This document shows positions 20,849-33,120 of a stretch of DNA of 64,000 nucleotides, piece by piece. The stretch covers positions 87,221 through 151,220 of the forward strand of contig JAAKBF010000169.1 of assembly GCA_012656075.1 (NCBI GenBank), in the 5' to 3' direction. A program made the translations under genes and the position numbers. The stretch is from Phytophthora hibernalis (Eukaryota > Oomycota > Peronosporomycetes > Peronosporales > Peronosporaceae). A model generated the notes under the pieces. The model had not been told where the DNA came from, did not search any database, and saw nothing but the letters and a program-made list of their open reading frames with translations. Positions within the stretch are counted from its first letter, which is position 1, and every line of letters starts with the position of its first letter.

Positions 20849-21499
20849 GTAGGTTCCCGTTGCATGGCACCATACAAATCTCAGGTGAAATGTTGGCGTT
20901 CCGTCCATCGGACCGTTCCCGCTGTTATCACATCTTCATTGTATGGTAAGTGAAGGTGGCATTAGGAGTAGCGCCAGTTAGAAAGAGATCAATCAGGGCG
21001 TGGACTTCTAACTAAATCAATCTCACTATCGGATTTCTTTCCTACATCTCATCTCGACTTCCAAGCTACGTCTGCATTCGCAATTCTGCAGTCGTCATAA
21101 TGAGAAAAAACTTAATATCTGTTGCGGAAATACTGAATTCCTGTTACTGCCGAAAACACTGAATACCTGTTGCTGGTCACTGAATCCCGGTTGTGCGGAT
21201 CATAGCACCAGATATTCAGTGCTAAAAATCTGTTATTATGAAGGAAACTGAAGCAAATATGAAATGATTTTGTGCGATCTTCAAAGACACTGAAAATATC
21301 ATGAGGCATCTTCAGGGTTAGCGAGTCACGATGTTTCGGTCCCGGACGAGGCGTTGGACAAGCTCTTCGACTTGGTAATATAGGAGATCACCGTGCAGGT
21401 ACGACACACTCCATTCGAAAACACCGTCGTTGTCAGACAATCGACAGCTGCCACTTGTCCCACCCTGTGCACTCAAAATCGAGCTGCATCATCTGCCAT
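20849..21499. other. Intergenic stretch with a dispersed short repeat
   Basis: No gene seen. Contains the first copy of the dispersed repeat at 21111-21175. Confidence 0.45.
21111..21175. repeat. Dispersed repeat, copy 1 (also at 27556)
   Basis: CTTAATATCTGTTGCGGAAA followed by two or three CTGTTRC...AAAACACTGAAT units of about 22-26 bp. The copy at 27556-27620 has the same orientation and about 85-90% identity by eye. Possibly subterminal repeats of a DNA transposon. Confidence 0.6.
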
Positions 21500-23180
21500 A
21501 TCGAACATTTCAACATATGGCCAGCGAAGCGGCGCCCCGGTTGCTCTGCAAACAAAGCAATGAGCCTGTTGGTTCTGAAACAGTCTACAGACGAAGGATC
21601 CTCAAAAGTGAGAGCGCCACCGATTCGTCAAGGTCTGCCTGGTGGACCTCGCATTGGAATGCGTTGCATCGCTGTCGATATATGTAGCTTCTCGAGAAGG
21701 TGCAGCGATGCGATAACTTGTGCACACACCCAACCAGAGCGCATATATCATTTGCATGTGCACCGAAGCGCATTTCTCACGAGCACCACCTACAATAACC
21801 CCATCCAGACTCTTTTTTGCGTAACTCACCATAAAACATCAAAGCACTTACATCAACTAGTTGCTTTGTTGGTGTTATCTTGAAAACGGGGAGGTCGACT
21901 GCCTTGGCTCGAGTGACTTGTACATTTTGCAGCGACACAAAGTTGAATTGTGCCGTATTGATTGTATTTCGCCTTCCAAATCTACCTGTTAGCGAAGCGA
22001 TGTGTCTGTTAGTTGGTTTGCGACTTGAGTGAGGTTTGTCAGGCTTACCTTTGAATCCGCTCTGTTGTTACGGGCGAGCCGGCAAAACTTCCTGGCCTGA
22101 CCATCGCCTTCGTGCTGTTGAAAATCATCCTCTCTGGGATAAATCGCTCACCTCGAGGGAAATTTGCTGATTATTGTTCTCATTGAGCAAGTAAGCAGAG
22201 GCCTTGACAACGCTCTCCGTAGGAAGAGGTCCTGTGCGAGAATGGAAAGGGGTCATTTAACCTCGCAGAAACAGAATGTCAGAATGAACAGATACAAACC
22301 TTCACAGTAAATCGAATGCACCGTATGCGTGTTGACATCGGCATCGTACAGTAACAGTCCGGGGAGAACACTGTTCAACACAGTTTCGGTCGGAGCCTTC
22401 TTGAAGTCTGACACGATTACCTTAATCATGCGGTAGTGAGCTTCGATAGGCTGCTGGGTTGAAAAGAAGCCGGGAATCGAAGAGCCATTGACGAACCACC
22501 TCTCCCAGCGAGATGACAGATAAATTTCTTCAAACCACTCTGCATATGTCTCTTCACGTGCAAGTTGCCAAGCTCGGACATCTCTCTTGGAGAGCCATCG
22601 AAATTGTTTGAGCGATCGACACAAGTGGAGCATTCTAAGGTGGGATATGACTGTTTTCAAGTAATTCCTGTCATGGAGGCGTTGGGTTTGCTTTGACTTG
22701 TTTGTGGACCGCAATAAGTGCTCCCAGCAGCTCAAACATTCGATTTCAGGCCAAACCTTTTTCCAGGCTGACGTGATAGAATCGGAGTGGTCAAGCTCCG
22801 CATGTAGTCCGGCTGCATGATTCAGTAGACCGGTCACTCGACCCTCCATGTCGGAATTGGCAACAACGAGTGAGTAATTCTGGCCGGCCACCTGCTGCAG
22901 CATACTGCTTCGCATGACGGGATCGAGGGGTGCATTCACAGCAGAACATACACGAGGCACAACAGGCAGAGCTGAAGCGGGCAAGCGGTCATCGACCTGC
23001 AGCGCACTGATGACAGTACGACGTCAACCCCTGCGAAGTCTCTGGGGTTGATGTTACAGCAGCTACGGCACTAGCAGACGAAGTGTCAGGCGATGTCGCC
23101 GCGGACGACGAGGTTGGTGGCGAGGTGGAAGTCGGTGCCGAACATGAAGAGGGCGACGAAGGAGCCTCAGAGGAGGACAT
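21500..23180 (-). pseudogene. Mutator-like transposase-derived gene with SWIM finger remnant
   Basis: The main exon (22984-22253, 243 codons) reads like the C-terminal half of a MULE transposase: IECLSCWEHLL near 22730 (the C..H region) and FFSTQQPIEAHYRMIKV near 22455. A GT-AG intron fits 22307 (GTTTGT) to 22233 (CACAG), after which PLPTESVVKASAYLL continues. Further left a SWIM-like CTC...SGWVCAQ stretch near 21765-21710 has Gln for the final His and an in-frame TGA. A Ser/Thr/Pro-rich frame (23180-22989) lies upstream. The first two catalytic Asp regions are not visible. Probably decayed; domestication cannot be excluded. Confidence 0.55.
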
Positions 23181-24361
23181 GGAGGTGCGGATGGGCGAAG
23201 GACTGTCTGAACGAGGATTAAGAACGAACAGGCACCCTTGCGTTAGCAGTGCATGCGGTGTTAGAAGGGAAGGAGGCGACGATGGATTGAGAAGCGGACA
23301 TCAGTGACGAAGCTTACCTGGAGAGTACGCTTCACGCGGTTGGTGCCGCTGTGGTGTAGTGCCTTGGAAAGATGGATGGAATGCGATGTCGAGAATAAGT
23401 CACCGTCGGAAGACCTTTAGGGCACACGACAAAGTGTATCCACGAGTGGCGTCGTACTTGTCCGGGGTACCAAGATACTGCTGAAGAGTGATGGTCGACG
23501 ATCGGCCGACGTTCGTACTTAACGTCGAACTTCAACGAACGCATCACGAGGAGCGTAAACAATATAGTGGCGTTGGACAAGCGCGCAAGGAAGGCAGCCG
23601 GTCATCCGATGATGTGTGGACAAAAGGTGAGTCGAAGATCGCACAAAGTGGGTGTAGTCAGCACGGAGTGTAGGGAGATTCTACGTCAGTCACGAATTAG
23701 CAACCAAGATCTCAAGGCAAATCAACATTCTTTGGACACTAAGTATTTCCGTCGCCTGTAAGGTTCTATTCGTTCTTCAGTAGATCGAGGGAGACTCGCC
23801 GTGGTCTTAGCTGCCCCCAACCCGTGTCTGACAGGAAGGAACGTTAAACTCAAGTCCCGCGAGGGCAGGTATAGCAACAAATTCCCGCAAGGGCAGGAAT
23901 AGCGGCTCGTCGACCAATACGACCCAGGAATAGCAGCTTATCGACCGACCACGACAAAGGAATAGCAGCGCGTCGACCCCGGCAGCCAAGGCAAAGCAAA
24001 GCAACCCTCTACGGAGAAGAAGTCACGTCTATCGGAGAGACGCTACGGAATGGCGTTCCTACAACATATTAACAACCCCACAACAGGCCTTGCTGCAACA
24101 CTAGAGGCTTCGGTGCCCCTGCAGACACCACACGACATCAACATACAAGAAGGAGATGGGCGCGAAGCGTAATTCATTTCCGATAAATTACTACTATCGT
24201 GAAAGTTACGGAGGTTGTTTGCAGAAATTCACAGTAGACAGACCACCCGAAATGAAATCTTAAAGAGTTCACAGCAAAAGACGACGGCACATGAACCAAG
24301 ATAGCGGCGCTTCCGCCGCCGCAAATACCGCGCTCCTGACGTCTTCGGCGCCGCCTCCGCC
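23181..24361. other. Unassigned region left of the inversion edge
   Basis: Short frames only. A minus-strand frame near 23500-23420 looks coding-like but matches no family I know. Near 24290 an ATG opens an Ala/Ser/Pro-rich frame running to the junction at 24361. Confidence 0.4.
23893..23985. repeat. Short tandem repeat, ~30-bp unit, three copies
   Basis: AGGAATAGC(G/A)GC..(T/A)TCGACC occurs three times, near 23897, 23928 and 23958, with units of 28-31 bp. Confidence 0.6.
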
Positions 24362-26434
24362 TCCGCATGCGTCGTGTCGCTGGAACAGTTGATCAGGTAA
24401 ACCGCTGTACTTACAGCTTCAACCCACCATTCCGTCGATACACCCTTGTAGTGTTACATGCTCCGTGCCTTGTCCATGATCGTTCGGTTCATGCGTTCGG
24501 CATCTCCGTTCTGTTGAGGGCTGTACGGACCGTTCTCTGCTGCAAGATACCATTTCGGCGGCACATCTCGGCAACCGTTTTGTTCACGAACTCCGTTCCA
24601 TTGTCCGAACGCAGACACTTCAACCGTTCTCCCCATTGATTTTGATAGAACGCTTGAAACTCTTTCAGCTTGCTGGCGACTTCGCTCTTGTTCTTCATAA
24701 AGTACGCCACTACAAACCGTGAGTAGTCGTCCACAAACATCAGGACGTACTTGGCACCACTCTTTGAGAGCGTTCTCATCGGGCCCATTACATCCGTGTG
24801 TACTAGTTCCAACACACGCGATGTCTTCGTCAGCGACCGTGATGGGAACGCTGTCACTGTCTGCTTATCCTTCATGCAACCCCCGCACACAGTTTCGATC
24901 CCTTGCTTCACCGCAGGCATACCGTTCGTGGCACGGTGCGTCTTGGTCATTGCATTCTTGCTTGGGTGTCCCATGCGAGGGTGCCAAAGCTCCCACTCAC
25001 TTTCAGCTCCCGAGTACTACACAAACCGTGCCTCCTCTTTCTCACAGTACAGCAGGAACGCTTTGCCCACCTTCTTCCCCATAGCAATTGCGCTGTTCGC
25101 TCCCCAAATGATACATGTGGAACGCTGGGACTCTACACTCAAGTCGCGCTCAGCGAGCATTCCTACCGACAGTAAGTGTCTGTCGAGTACAGGGATGTAG
25201 AGCACCTCCATAATCTTGATACGTCTGCGGTCCAGACCAGTCAACTTGACCGTTCCTCGACCGAGCACGGGTAACTTCTTGCCGTCCGCAACATTCACCT
25301 CAACGCCAGCATCTAGCGTCTCAAAGTCGAATAGGTCGGAACGGGAAGGAGTCATGTACCACTATCGATCAGCCATCCCGTTGACCGTTCATCACCCACG
25401 GCGAATACAGCATCGTTTCCGCTGCCGCCGCTCCGTTCCGGGCAGTCCCGCTTCATGTGACCGACTTGATCACACCCGAAGCACTTGCCCTTGAAACCTC
25501 CACTGCTCTTCCGTGGACCGTTTCCCTTGCGACCGTTCCCGTGGCCACCCTTGAACCGCCCAGCGTTTCCGTTAGCTCGGAACGCTTTCTCCACGGCGGT
25601 GTCCTTCTTCTCCAACCATTCGTGCTCCTTCAGGAGCTTCTCCTTCACCTCAATGAGGGATACATCCTTAGAGTTCACCACGATGGATGATATCAGCTCG
25701 TACTCCGAGGGAAGACTGCTCAGTAACACCACTAGCCGCCGTGCCTCGTCGACATACTCTCATAGCGTCTGCAGTCCGACGGTCAGTTCGTCGTAAGCGT
25801 CCAGATGCTTCGCCATGGTCGAACCGTTCTCCATCTTGAACTCATGCAGCCGTCGGGTAATAGCGACACGGTTGTGGAGCGCGGTACGGTTGTAGAAGTC
25901 ACGCAGCGTTACCCAAGCGTGTATGGCACGCGTTGCTGACCGTATCTTGGTCTGGTGCTGCAGCTCCACGCCTTGAGCGATGACTCCGAGCGCCTTCACG
26001 TCACTAACGAGCCACGCTTCAGTTACCTCGTTCTCCGGCTTGACGACCTCCACATGTGCGAGTAGTCCCTTATGGGCCAGAGTCATTCGCATGTTATACT
26101 CCCAGTGGAAGTAGTTCCTACTCCCAAAGGAGGACTTCGGCGTGCTTGGTCGTCATGTCTTGAGCGTTCAGGTGGAGCGTTCCGGTCAGGGTAGTTGATG
26201 CGGCTGTTAACCTGTTCATGTGATGCGTTGCTTGGAAGGCAAATGCCGAAGTGAGTTGATTAGTTTACTTAACCTGCTCTACTAGTCCTTCCTACCTGCT
26301 GCCTTGGCCTCGATCTCAGCCAGCCACATGCATTGATCAATGGCATTGCAGTCCTGAACGGTTCAGCCCTTACCGTTCCCCACGGTCCCAATGTAATATG
26401 CGAACCGTGCATGAGCGGGGCACGGATCCCAACA
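24362..26434 (-). mobile_element. Ty1/Copia half-element B (LTR, gag, protease, integrase N-part)
   Basis: About 99% identical by eye to copy A 7033-9063. Includes the 5' LTR (26213-26434), gag (26092-25352) with zinc knuckle CFGCDQVGHMKRDC, protease DSGT near 25360, and integrase to the break at 24362. It shares with copy A the gag TGA (25760-25762), the protease frameshift (25355), TAG (25017-25019) and TAA before HYKGVS. A private one-base deletion near 24527 shifts the integrase frame. Its outer end is followed by TATTT (26435-26439), the complement of AAATA beyond half C. Confidence 0.9.
26213..26434 (-). repeat. 5' LTR of split Copia element (half B)
   Basis: A 222-bp LTR. It shares with the LTR at 42369 the variants CATTGATCAATG and CGTGCATGAG (copy A has CATTGACCAATG and CTTGCATGAG), supporting a common parent element. 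Confidence 0.88.
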
Positions 26435-26477
26435 TATTTATTATTGATCTCCTTCTTTTTAATATCAGTATGTCACA

Positions 26478-26559
26478 TGCAATGCCATTGGTCAATGCAT
26501 GTGGCTGGCTGAGATCGAGGCCAAGGCAGCAGGTAGGAAGGACTAGTAGAGCAGGTTAA
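26478..26559 (+). repeat. Inverted Copia LTR fragment
   Basis: 82 bp matching the internal part of the Copia LTR (TGCAATGCCATTGG to GAGCAGGTTAA) but on the opposite strand to the adjacent LTR at 26213-26434, giving a local inverted repeat. Confidence 0.8.
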
Positions 26560-27974
26560 TCTTACCTTCACTGGACGTCTCTCCTGATCACGTGTTTGCT
26601 CGGGTCGTTTTCGGTGATTTATTTACGGATCTCCCACTCTTTCACACCCGCCTGGCAAAGAACATTCACCGCCTCCAGCACGATCGGGTTTTACACTCGT
26701 CGATTTCTTGGATACGCTTTCAAGATGTGGGTGGGTCTCTACAGCGTCACCGCCACTTGCGACTCACGCACATTGCAACTGTCGGTCCCAATTTGTTTCT
26801 TAGCTAGAAACTTCATCCTGGCAGGGCACTGGATTGGGCGAAATTCTGTCTGGGTCGGAGTCTTCGACTGCGACTGCGAGGTTTGATCCCGTGAGTGCAG
26901 ATCATCGTCTTGGCGTAGAACGCGATTTCTGTCGGAATGATGTAAGGCATTTTAAAATGGCGCTGTTTTCGTGTGGCGGTGGAGGTGATGACGCTGGAAT
27001 TCGTCCAAAAAGCCAGAGAAGGCCTCTCGATTGGGGTAAGTGATGAAGGGGTGCCTCAAAAACGGACGGAACTTGATCTGGAGACGAATTTGATGGTGGG
27101 ACAATCGCGTGGGGGCTCGTCTTGAGTGGAAAAGTACTCCATGTCGCCACTTGCCGGTCGTTTGCAATATTAATAACTGAATCGATGCACTAAACTGACA
27201 CATTACGTTGTGGCTTGTTTGCACAGTTAATAAAATGTGCTATTAAAATAGCAAAATTACGGGTAAACTTGGTTCACAAACTCGTAACTTTAAAGTCGCA
27301 AGAAGCTCTGAAATTCAGTCGTTTGTGTACAGTGGATTTTCTCATTTAATTTATCAGAGTACGCTATATGAGTACGTTCTCGGCGCATCTCCTCCGCCTG
27401 CTTCGCAGACGCAACATCTGCTTGTGCCGTGAAACAGATGAACCTGGGCAAATAAACGTACATGAATTAGCATTGTCAAGTTGCCAGTGGATTCGCTAAC
27501 TTCTTCATCCCTGCCGCGCGCTTTATCCCGGTCGCGTGCATTATGATGGTTACTACTTAATATCTGTTGCGGAAACACTGAATGACCTGTTACTCCTGAA
27601 AACACTGAAAGCCTGTTACGGGATGTAGGTGACACTAAAGCAACATATATTAAGGGCTGAAAACCTGTCACTTGTCTTCAGCAATCAAAGTTGAAAGTTA
27701 AAACCTTTATTTGGTATGAATATTTCATTACATGCCAGTTTTATATTGAAGTAGTGTTATTGCAGGTGTGGTCGAGTACGAGTACAATTGCCAATGGAAG
27801 TGGATAAAGTCACACAATGAGTACACGTAAGAAATTCGTAAATAAAATACGGGACCGAAATAAAATCCCGAGAAATCAGCCAGCCATAAAAGTCAGAAAA
27901 CACCCCTCCTCGCCCCTCTCCTCCCTCCCCAACGAATTTGATCCTTTCATTTCGAAACACGCGCGAAAACAAGG
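26560..27974. other. Unassigned region before MULE 1
   Basis: No gene recognised. Minus-strand frames (27150-26902 and 27671-27354) have no known domain. The second dispersed repeat copy lies at 27556-27620. Part of this stretch may be the 5' terminal region of the Mutator-like element that follows. Confidence 0.4.
27556..27620. repeat. Dispersed repeat, copy 2 (also at 21111)
   Basis: Same orientation and unit structure as the copy at 21111-21175, starting CTTAATATCTGTTGCGGAAA. Confidence 0.6.
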
Positions 27975-30900
27975 ATGGCGACTATCGCGTCGACTTCCGA
28001 GCCCGACAACGATCCAGATGAAGGCCAATCTCAGGAGGAGCTCGTCCCTGCATCGTCAACTGCTCTCGACCATGCCCCACGTATGCGCGAGGACATGTTT
28101 GACAGCTGGGAGGCGTTTTTACGCGTTTTGATGCGTATGAAAAGGAGACTCGCCAGATCTTCAAAATGCACACGTCTACCAGCACGGCAGCTAGAAATGC
28201 GGATTTCCAACAGCGTGGGAAGGACACCCCTGAAACGCTCATTCCCGACTCGTTCGTCAAGTACTACCGGAAGCTGGTATGTACACACAGTTGGACGCGA
28301 CCCAGTCGATCGATGGGCAAGCGGCACAACTACTTCGTGAAATCGACAGGATGCGCAGCGCGGACGACGGCAACGGTGGTGTGGAACGGTTCGAGAGGCT
28401 TTCAAGTACAGGTTACGCAGCAGCACACCAAGAGCAATCACGCGCTGGACTCGGGATCGTATGGGAATCATCCGTCCAACCGTCGCGTCGAAGATGAAGA
28501 CATGATTGGCTTTGTGGACGAACGCCAAGCCGCCGGAGCTAAGAAGAAGTTGATATTGCAGTTCCTGTGGAAGAGGACAGGTACGCTACCCAATTTTCGG
28601 TGGCTTGGTTAGCTATGTTCCTAATCGTTGCTTAGAAAGCATGTTACGCTGCGCGACGTGCACAATATGGTTGCCAACCTGAAAGCAGCTCGACGCGGAC
28701 CTACAACTGTCGAATCGAGATTGGAGGCAGGACTCCGCGATTTCTGCTCTCGCAAGGTAACACGGCGACGATCTACGTCGATGATGACAAGCTGGCGCAG
28801 ACAATTACTTTCCAGGCCCATCAGATGCGGGGTTCATTGAGGACTTCCCAAGTGTTGATGATGGATGCTACGCACAACACGAACGACGCCCGGTACAAGA
28901 TTTTCAGTTTCATGATTCATGACGTTTTCGGCCACGTAAGTACATGCTTTGTGTCCTATGTGTGACTTTGTGACGATATTGACTTGATTGTGCCTCTTTG
29001 TGTCTATATGTGTGCTTGTGTGTCTTTGTGTATTGTGTGTCTGTTTGTTATTCACAGGGACAATATGTTCAGCACGCTCTCATGGAGAATGAGAGCGCCG
29101 AATGCTTGACGGATGCAGTCACCTCTTTCAAGTCATTTAACCCAACTTGGAGCGAAGTTCGAGTTATTATCGTTGACAAGAACTTTGGGGAGATTTCGCT
29201 GCTACAGACTGCCTTCCCTGCTGCGAAAATTCTTCTCTGTGTGTTCCATGTGGTACAAAAATCTTCGGAATGAAATGTCGAAGCGAGAGTACAACATTAA
29301 GGATCGTGACAAAGTGGAGGACGCTGAGCATATGATGCTGAATGCCACGACGGAGGCTGAATATGAGATCGCCCGCGGCTATCTGTACTATTTGGTGGAC
29401 GGAAAGAGAATTTCACTCGACGAAGACATTCCAGACACCAGGCACCCGTTTCGCAAGTACTTTCACGAGAATTGGCACAATTGCTGGGAGATGTGGAGTG
29501 GTTTTGGTCGTGTAGACGCCTCTCATTTGGGGAACACTAGGAGCAACCGGTAGTGCTGTTACAGCCTTGTTTTTGTGCATGATCGCATGTACAGTAGTAA
29601 CTCCCGTTCTGTGTTATTTAGATTGGAGGCAGCGTGGACTCATTTGAAGGACGTTCTGAAACCTTCGATGATGCTGGACGAGTGCGTTGATACGCTACTT
29701 TTCTTGCAATCGATCGCCGAGCTGGAGTATGCAAAGAAGATGACGGACGTTGGATACATGCGCTATGCCGGAGCGGACGCTGAGTTGCACAAGCTGTCAA
29801 AAGAGGTCAGCCAGCACGCGTATGAATTGGTGGAGAAGCAGTATCACGTTGCCAACGATCGCAAGACGCAGTATATGACGCAAGAGATACAGCCGCATAT
29901 GATTGAGTTGGTATCAATGGTTGACAAGACCCGCAAGTACCATCTTGATACTAGGGTACGTACGCTGAAATGTTAGTGCTAGACGAATAATGCTTGAGCG
30001 CTAACCAAGAGTATCATTATCTATGTGTAGACGTATCATTGATCGTGTATCTTCATGAGAACGGAGCTGCTTCCTTGCCTAAATGTGTTCTACTGGGACC
30101 TGCTTGCCGGTAAAAGTCCCATCCCGATGTCGCATCCATCCTCGTTGGAGCCTTTCGTGTCATCTGAACCTTCCAGTCGAAAAGTAGGAAGAAGACGAAG
30201 TTGCATGTGGATCGTTCCGCGTCCGTGATTCAACTTTGGGGTCGACGCGTCACAAAGTGCTGAATGGAACCAACAAATTTCGCACAGCGCACGCAGTCAG
30301 CACGCGCATTGCCGATATCATGAGCCGGAACGGAACTCCGGTGTTCAATCAAATGCTGGAGAGTCTCAAGCGCTTTAACTCGATTGTAACGCGCCTTTCG
30401 TGTCAGAAGTTACTTCGCGGGTGGACCAACTATCCGACTTCAATCCGCTCTCGCAGATCTTGGATGAGAGTGCTGTCCCAATGACTCTGATAGCTGACCA
30501 CACTGCATCTTCGCACCGTGATGAAAGAGAGGTACCTGCGACCGAACATGCGGCTACGGGTGGTTCTGATACTTGCGAGGAGTGTACAAAGACTCCGCCT
30601 GAAAATCACATGCGTAAAGTGACGCAAAGCAGAAGACACACAACAAGTCACTCAATTAGTCACACAACTAGTGTGACTCAAGGTTTGGGTCACACTGTCG
30701 AGGCGGGAATTGCTTGTCAAGACGCCACGGAAGACGTCGAGGTGCGCGATCTTCTGTCTAAGGAGACGGTGTCAACGATGGCGGACAGAGAGTTGAAACC
30801 TGTGATACCCTCCGTTAAGAGACCACACTCGGATGGCAGCCACATCAGCTCAAGCTCCAGTGAAGAAAGCTCGTTCTTCGTCTCGAAAAGCACGAAAAAC

Positions 30901-31030
30901 AGAGGCCGATCCAAGATACGAAAAGGTCAGAAGCAACAAGTGAAAAGAAACGGATGGTGGAATCCCGGAAAGAGGCCAAACAACTCATGCAAGGAACGAT
31001 GTTGCCGGTTACAACACTCAGCAATGTTGC
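27975..31030 (+). pseudogene. Mutator-like (MULE) transposase 1
   Basis: DDE transposase that would cut and paste the element. The N-terminus, ATG 27975, is acidic; a FAR1-type Cys/His domain follows (FVKYYRKLVCTHSW near 28250, STGCAAR near 28345). Introns fit at 28581-28635, 28936-29057, 29550-29621 and 29956-30030. Catalytic residues: Asp at 28864-28866 (MMDATHNTND), Asp at 29175-29177 (IIVDKNFGE), Glu at 29626-29628 (NRLEAAW, across intron 3). Frameshifts near 28115 and 28744. The SWIM-like end near 30040-30100 (CIFMRTELLPCLNV) lacks one Cys and has Asn for His. A Ser/Thr-rich linker (30400-31030) leads to the Ulp1 domain. The catalytic triad is kept but the frame is broken. Confidence 0.85.
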
Positions 31031-31049
31031 CAGGGTGTTGAAGTCGTCG

Positions 31050-32035
31050 TACAGCTACGAATCCGCGCACGAGTTTTTATCCAGCTTTCCCGCTAAGATA
31101 TTGGGACCAAGGAAGCAAGCCACAACCAAAGTGATTGCGCCCCCGAGAGCCTCAGCAGCGTCAAATTCGTGTTCACTGAAAAGTTCACTAAGAAGTGCTG
31201 CAAGCTGCTGAGTGCGTTCAAGAAATCTCTGCCAGATCCGAAATTACCAGTTGGAGTTTGTGTTTCTAAGGTCGGAGTCATCACCGAAGAACAGTTGCAT
31301 ATTATGGTCGATTACCATGAAACCATGGAATCATTGTTGGAAGTGTCGGACGCGATCGAGTGGATGGCTGCTACATCGCTCAACAGACTCCCAATCCCCG
31401 AAGGTATGAACGAGTATGCCGAACTAGATAAAGCGAGAGGTACAGTCGCTATGCAGCAAGTGATTTTACCGATGTCGCGCGATTCACCCTTTGGACGGAT
31501 CTCCAACAAATCCTTGTTTCTCTTGAGAGAAGATTGCTGGCTCAATAACGACTGCATCATGCATGCAATGACAACACTTCAAGAAGAACATCTATCTATT
31601 GGAATTATTTCGCCTGGTTTCAGCGGAACGGAGAGCATTGCAACGCAACACAAAGTCATCGCCGGTTCTCGTCCGTTCCAAGAACACAACACACATCTGT
31701 TTATGCCGATTCACTTCAACAAAAACAACTGGTGTGGCGCCGTGTTTAACTTCAAGTCGACCCCGAAGACGATAACAGTTTTCGACCCTCAACAAAAGCC
31801 GAAGCGGTTCGAGAGATGTGAAGACATTATCAAGGCACCTTTTCCAGAGATGATAGCCACCATGGTCTTGCAACGAGAAGTGCAGTTGAAGCAGACTGAT
31901 GGACACAGCTGTGGGCCATTAGTTCTTCTATTCTTCGAGTGCTCCGTGCGCGATATCGCTTTGCGAAAAGAGCCATCCAAGGCGCTGATGCAGTACTTTA
32001 GGTTGCGATATCTTCTGAAGTCTCTACACGTTTAA
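31050..32035 (+). CDS. Ulp1/C48-like cysteine protease domain at the MULE 1 C-terminus
   Basis: Open frame from 31169 (earlier in-frame codons likely) to 32035. Ulp1-type proteases remove SUMO or similar modifiers. Conserved blocks: LLREDCWLNNDCIMHAM near 31525, MPIHFNKNNWCGAVF near 31710, ITVFDPQ near 31773 (Asp 31784-31786), LKQTDGHSCGPLVLLFFEC near 31886 (Gln 31892-31894, Cys 31910-31912). The position of the catalytic His (normally before Trp) is Asn, codon 31727-31729, so proteolysis is doubtful. Preceding residues (EEQLHIMVDYHETMESLLEV) resemble the pre-Ulp1 region of MULE 3. It is probably one polyprotein with the transposase. Confidence 0.8.
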
Positions 32036-33120
32036 GAAAGAAGAGATCTTTTGGACTGGTTCTCATGCATATTCACGATAATCGAAGAACCCGTACAATA
32101 TATTTGCCTCAGTCTATAGCACCGTAGTATTTCTGGTCTAAGTGGCGACGGATGATAGAGGCGAAGCAATGTATCTTCGAGCCGATGTTCTCAACTGCAG
32201 AAAGTCACGCCACACACACAGCATACGACTCCGTGTTGTACGCCTGTCGCTGCCGCTCTTAGTGGCGGTGAACAGACAGAACACACCCACTGCTGATAGC
32301 CATCTCCCGTAGATCACTCGCGACATCTCGCACCGCCTAAGAGAGAAACGACTCCTTCTCAGTACACGCCTCGCATCTTCGTCTTGTCGGACGACATGCT
32401 GGTCGCGGACCAGCCACCCGTCATGCAGATGGTCACAATGGTGCCCACTTGCGCTTCGCCGCCCCGAGTTGTGACATTGTGCCTTTGGCGAAGGTACTCA
32501 TAGATGTGGTGGCTGGTAGATGCACTAAAGTAGAAGGCACCAAACCATTGTGTGACTCTAACATTGATCATTGCCAACAGCATCCTGAAGTAGAACCCAA
32601 AAGCAATGGACGTTGATTCAAACACGAGCAACAAACGCGTACTCGCTATCGTTCTACTCTGGGTTGAGACTTTCCGAGTCGTCGCCGTTACTACACGTCA
32701 TTGCATTGGCAGGACTTCCACAGGAAGAAGAAACTACGGTGACTCTGGGGTTGACAAGGGCTTACACATCAAGGACTCGGTTTGACGGAGGTGACGCGAG
32801 TCTAAGCTCTATATACCAGCGTGTGCAGCGCGTGTCCGCCTAGCCTATAGGTTTTATTATCAGCGGCTACCTTCTAACGTACATACATTTTCTTCTTGGC
32901 TTACAGTCTCGGCAGCAGCGTTCAGATTTTTCACCGCCAGGGTATCTTCATGCAACATATATTGATTGTACAGAAGCAACAGCAGGATGCAGCAGGATGA
33001 AGCAGGCGTTCCGCTTCCCAGGCATCAATTTCTGCAGTCGTAGCAGCACGAACCAATTTCGCCCGCAAGGCCGACTTCAGCGAAAGGCAGTGCCTATGTA
33101 GCGGTAGTTTCTGAGTAGCA
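32036..33120. other. Unassigned region between MULE 1 and MULE 2
   Basis: No convincing gene. A minus-strand 92-codon frame (32634-32359) has no recognised domain. GCAGCAGGAT-type short repeats lie near 32985-33005. Confidence 0.4.

Noticed and set aside
22253..22984. Assignment as a normal host gene.
   Set aside because: IECLSCWEHLL and TQQPIEAHYRMIK fit the MULE transposase C-terminal half, and a SWIM remnant with a stop follows downstream.
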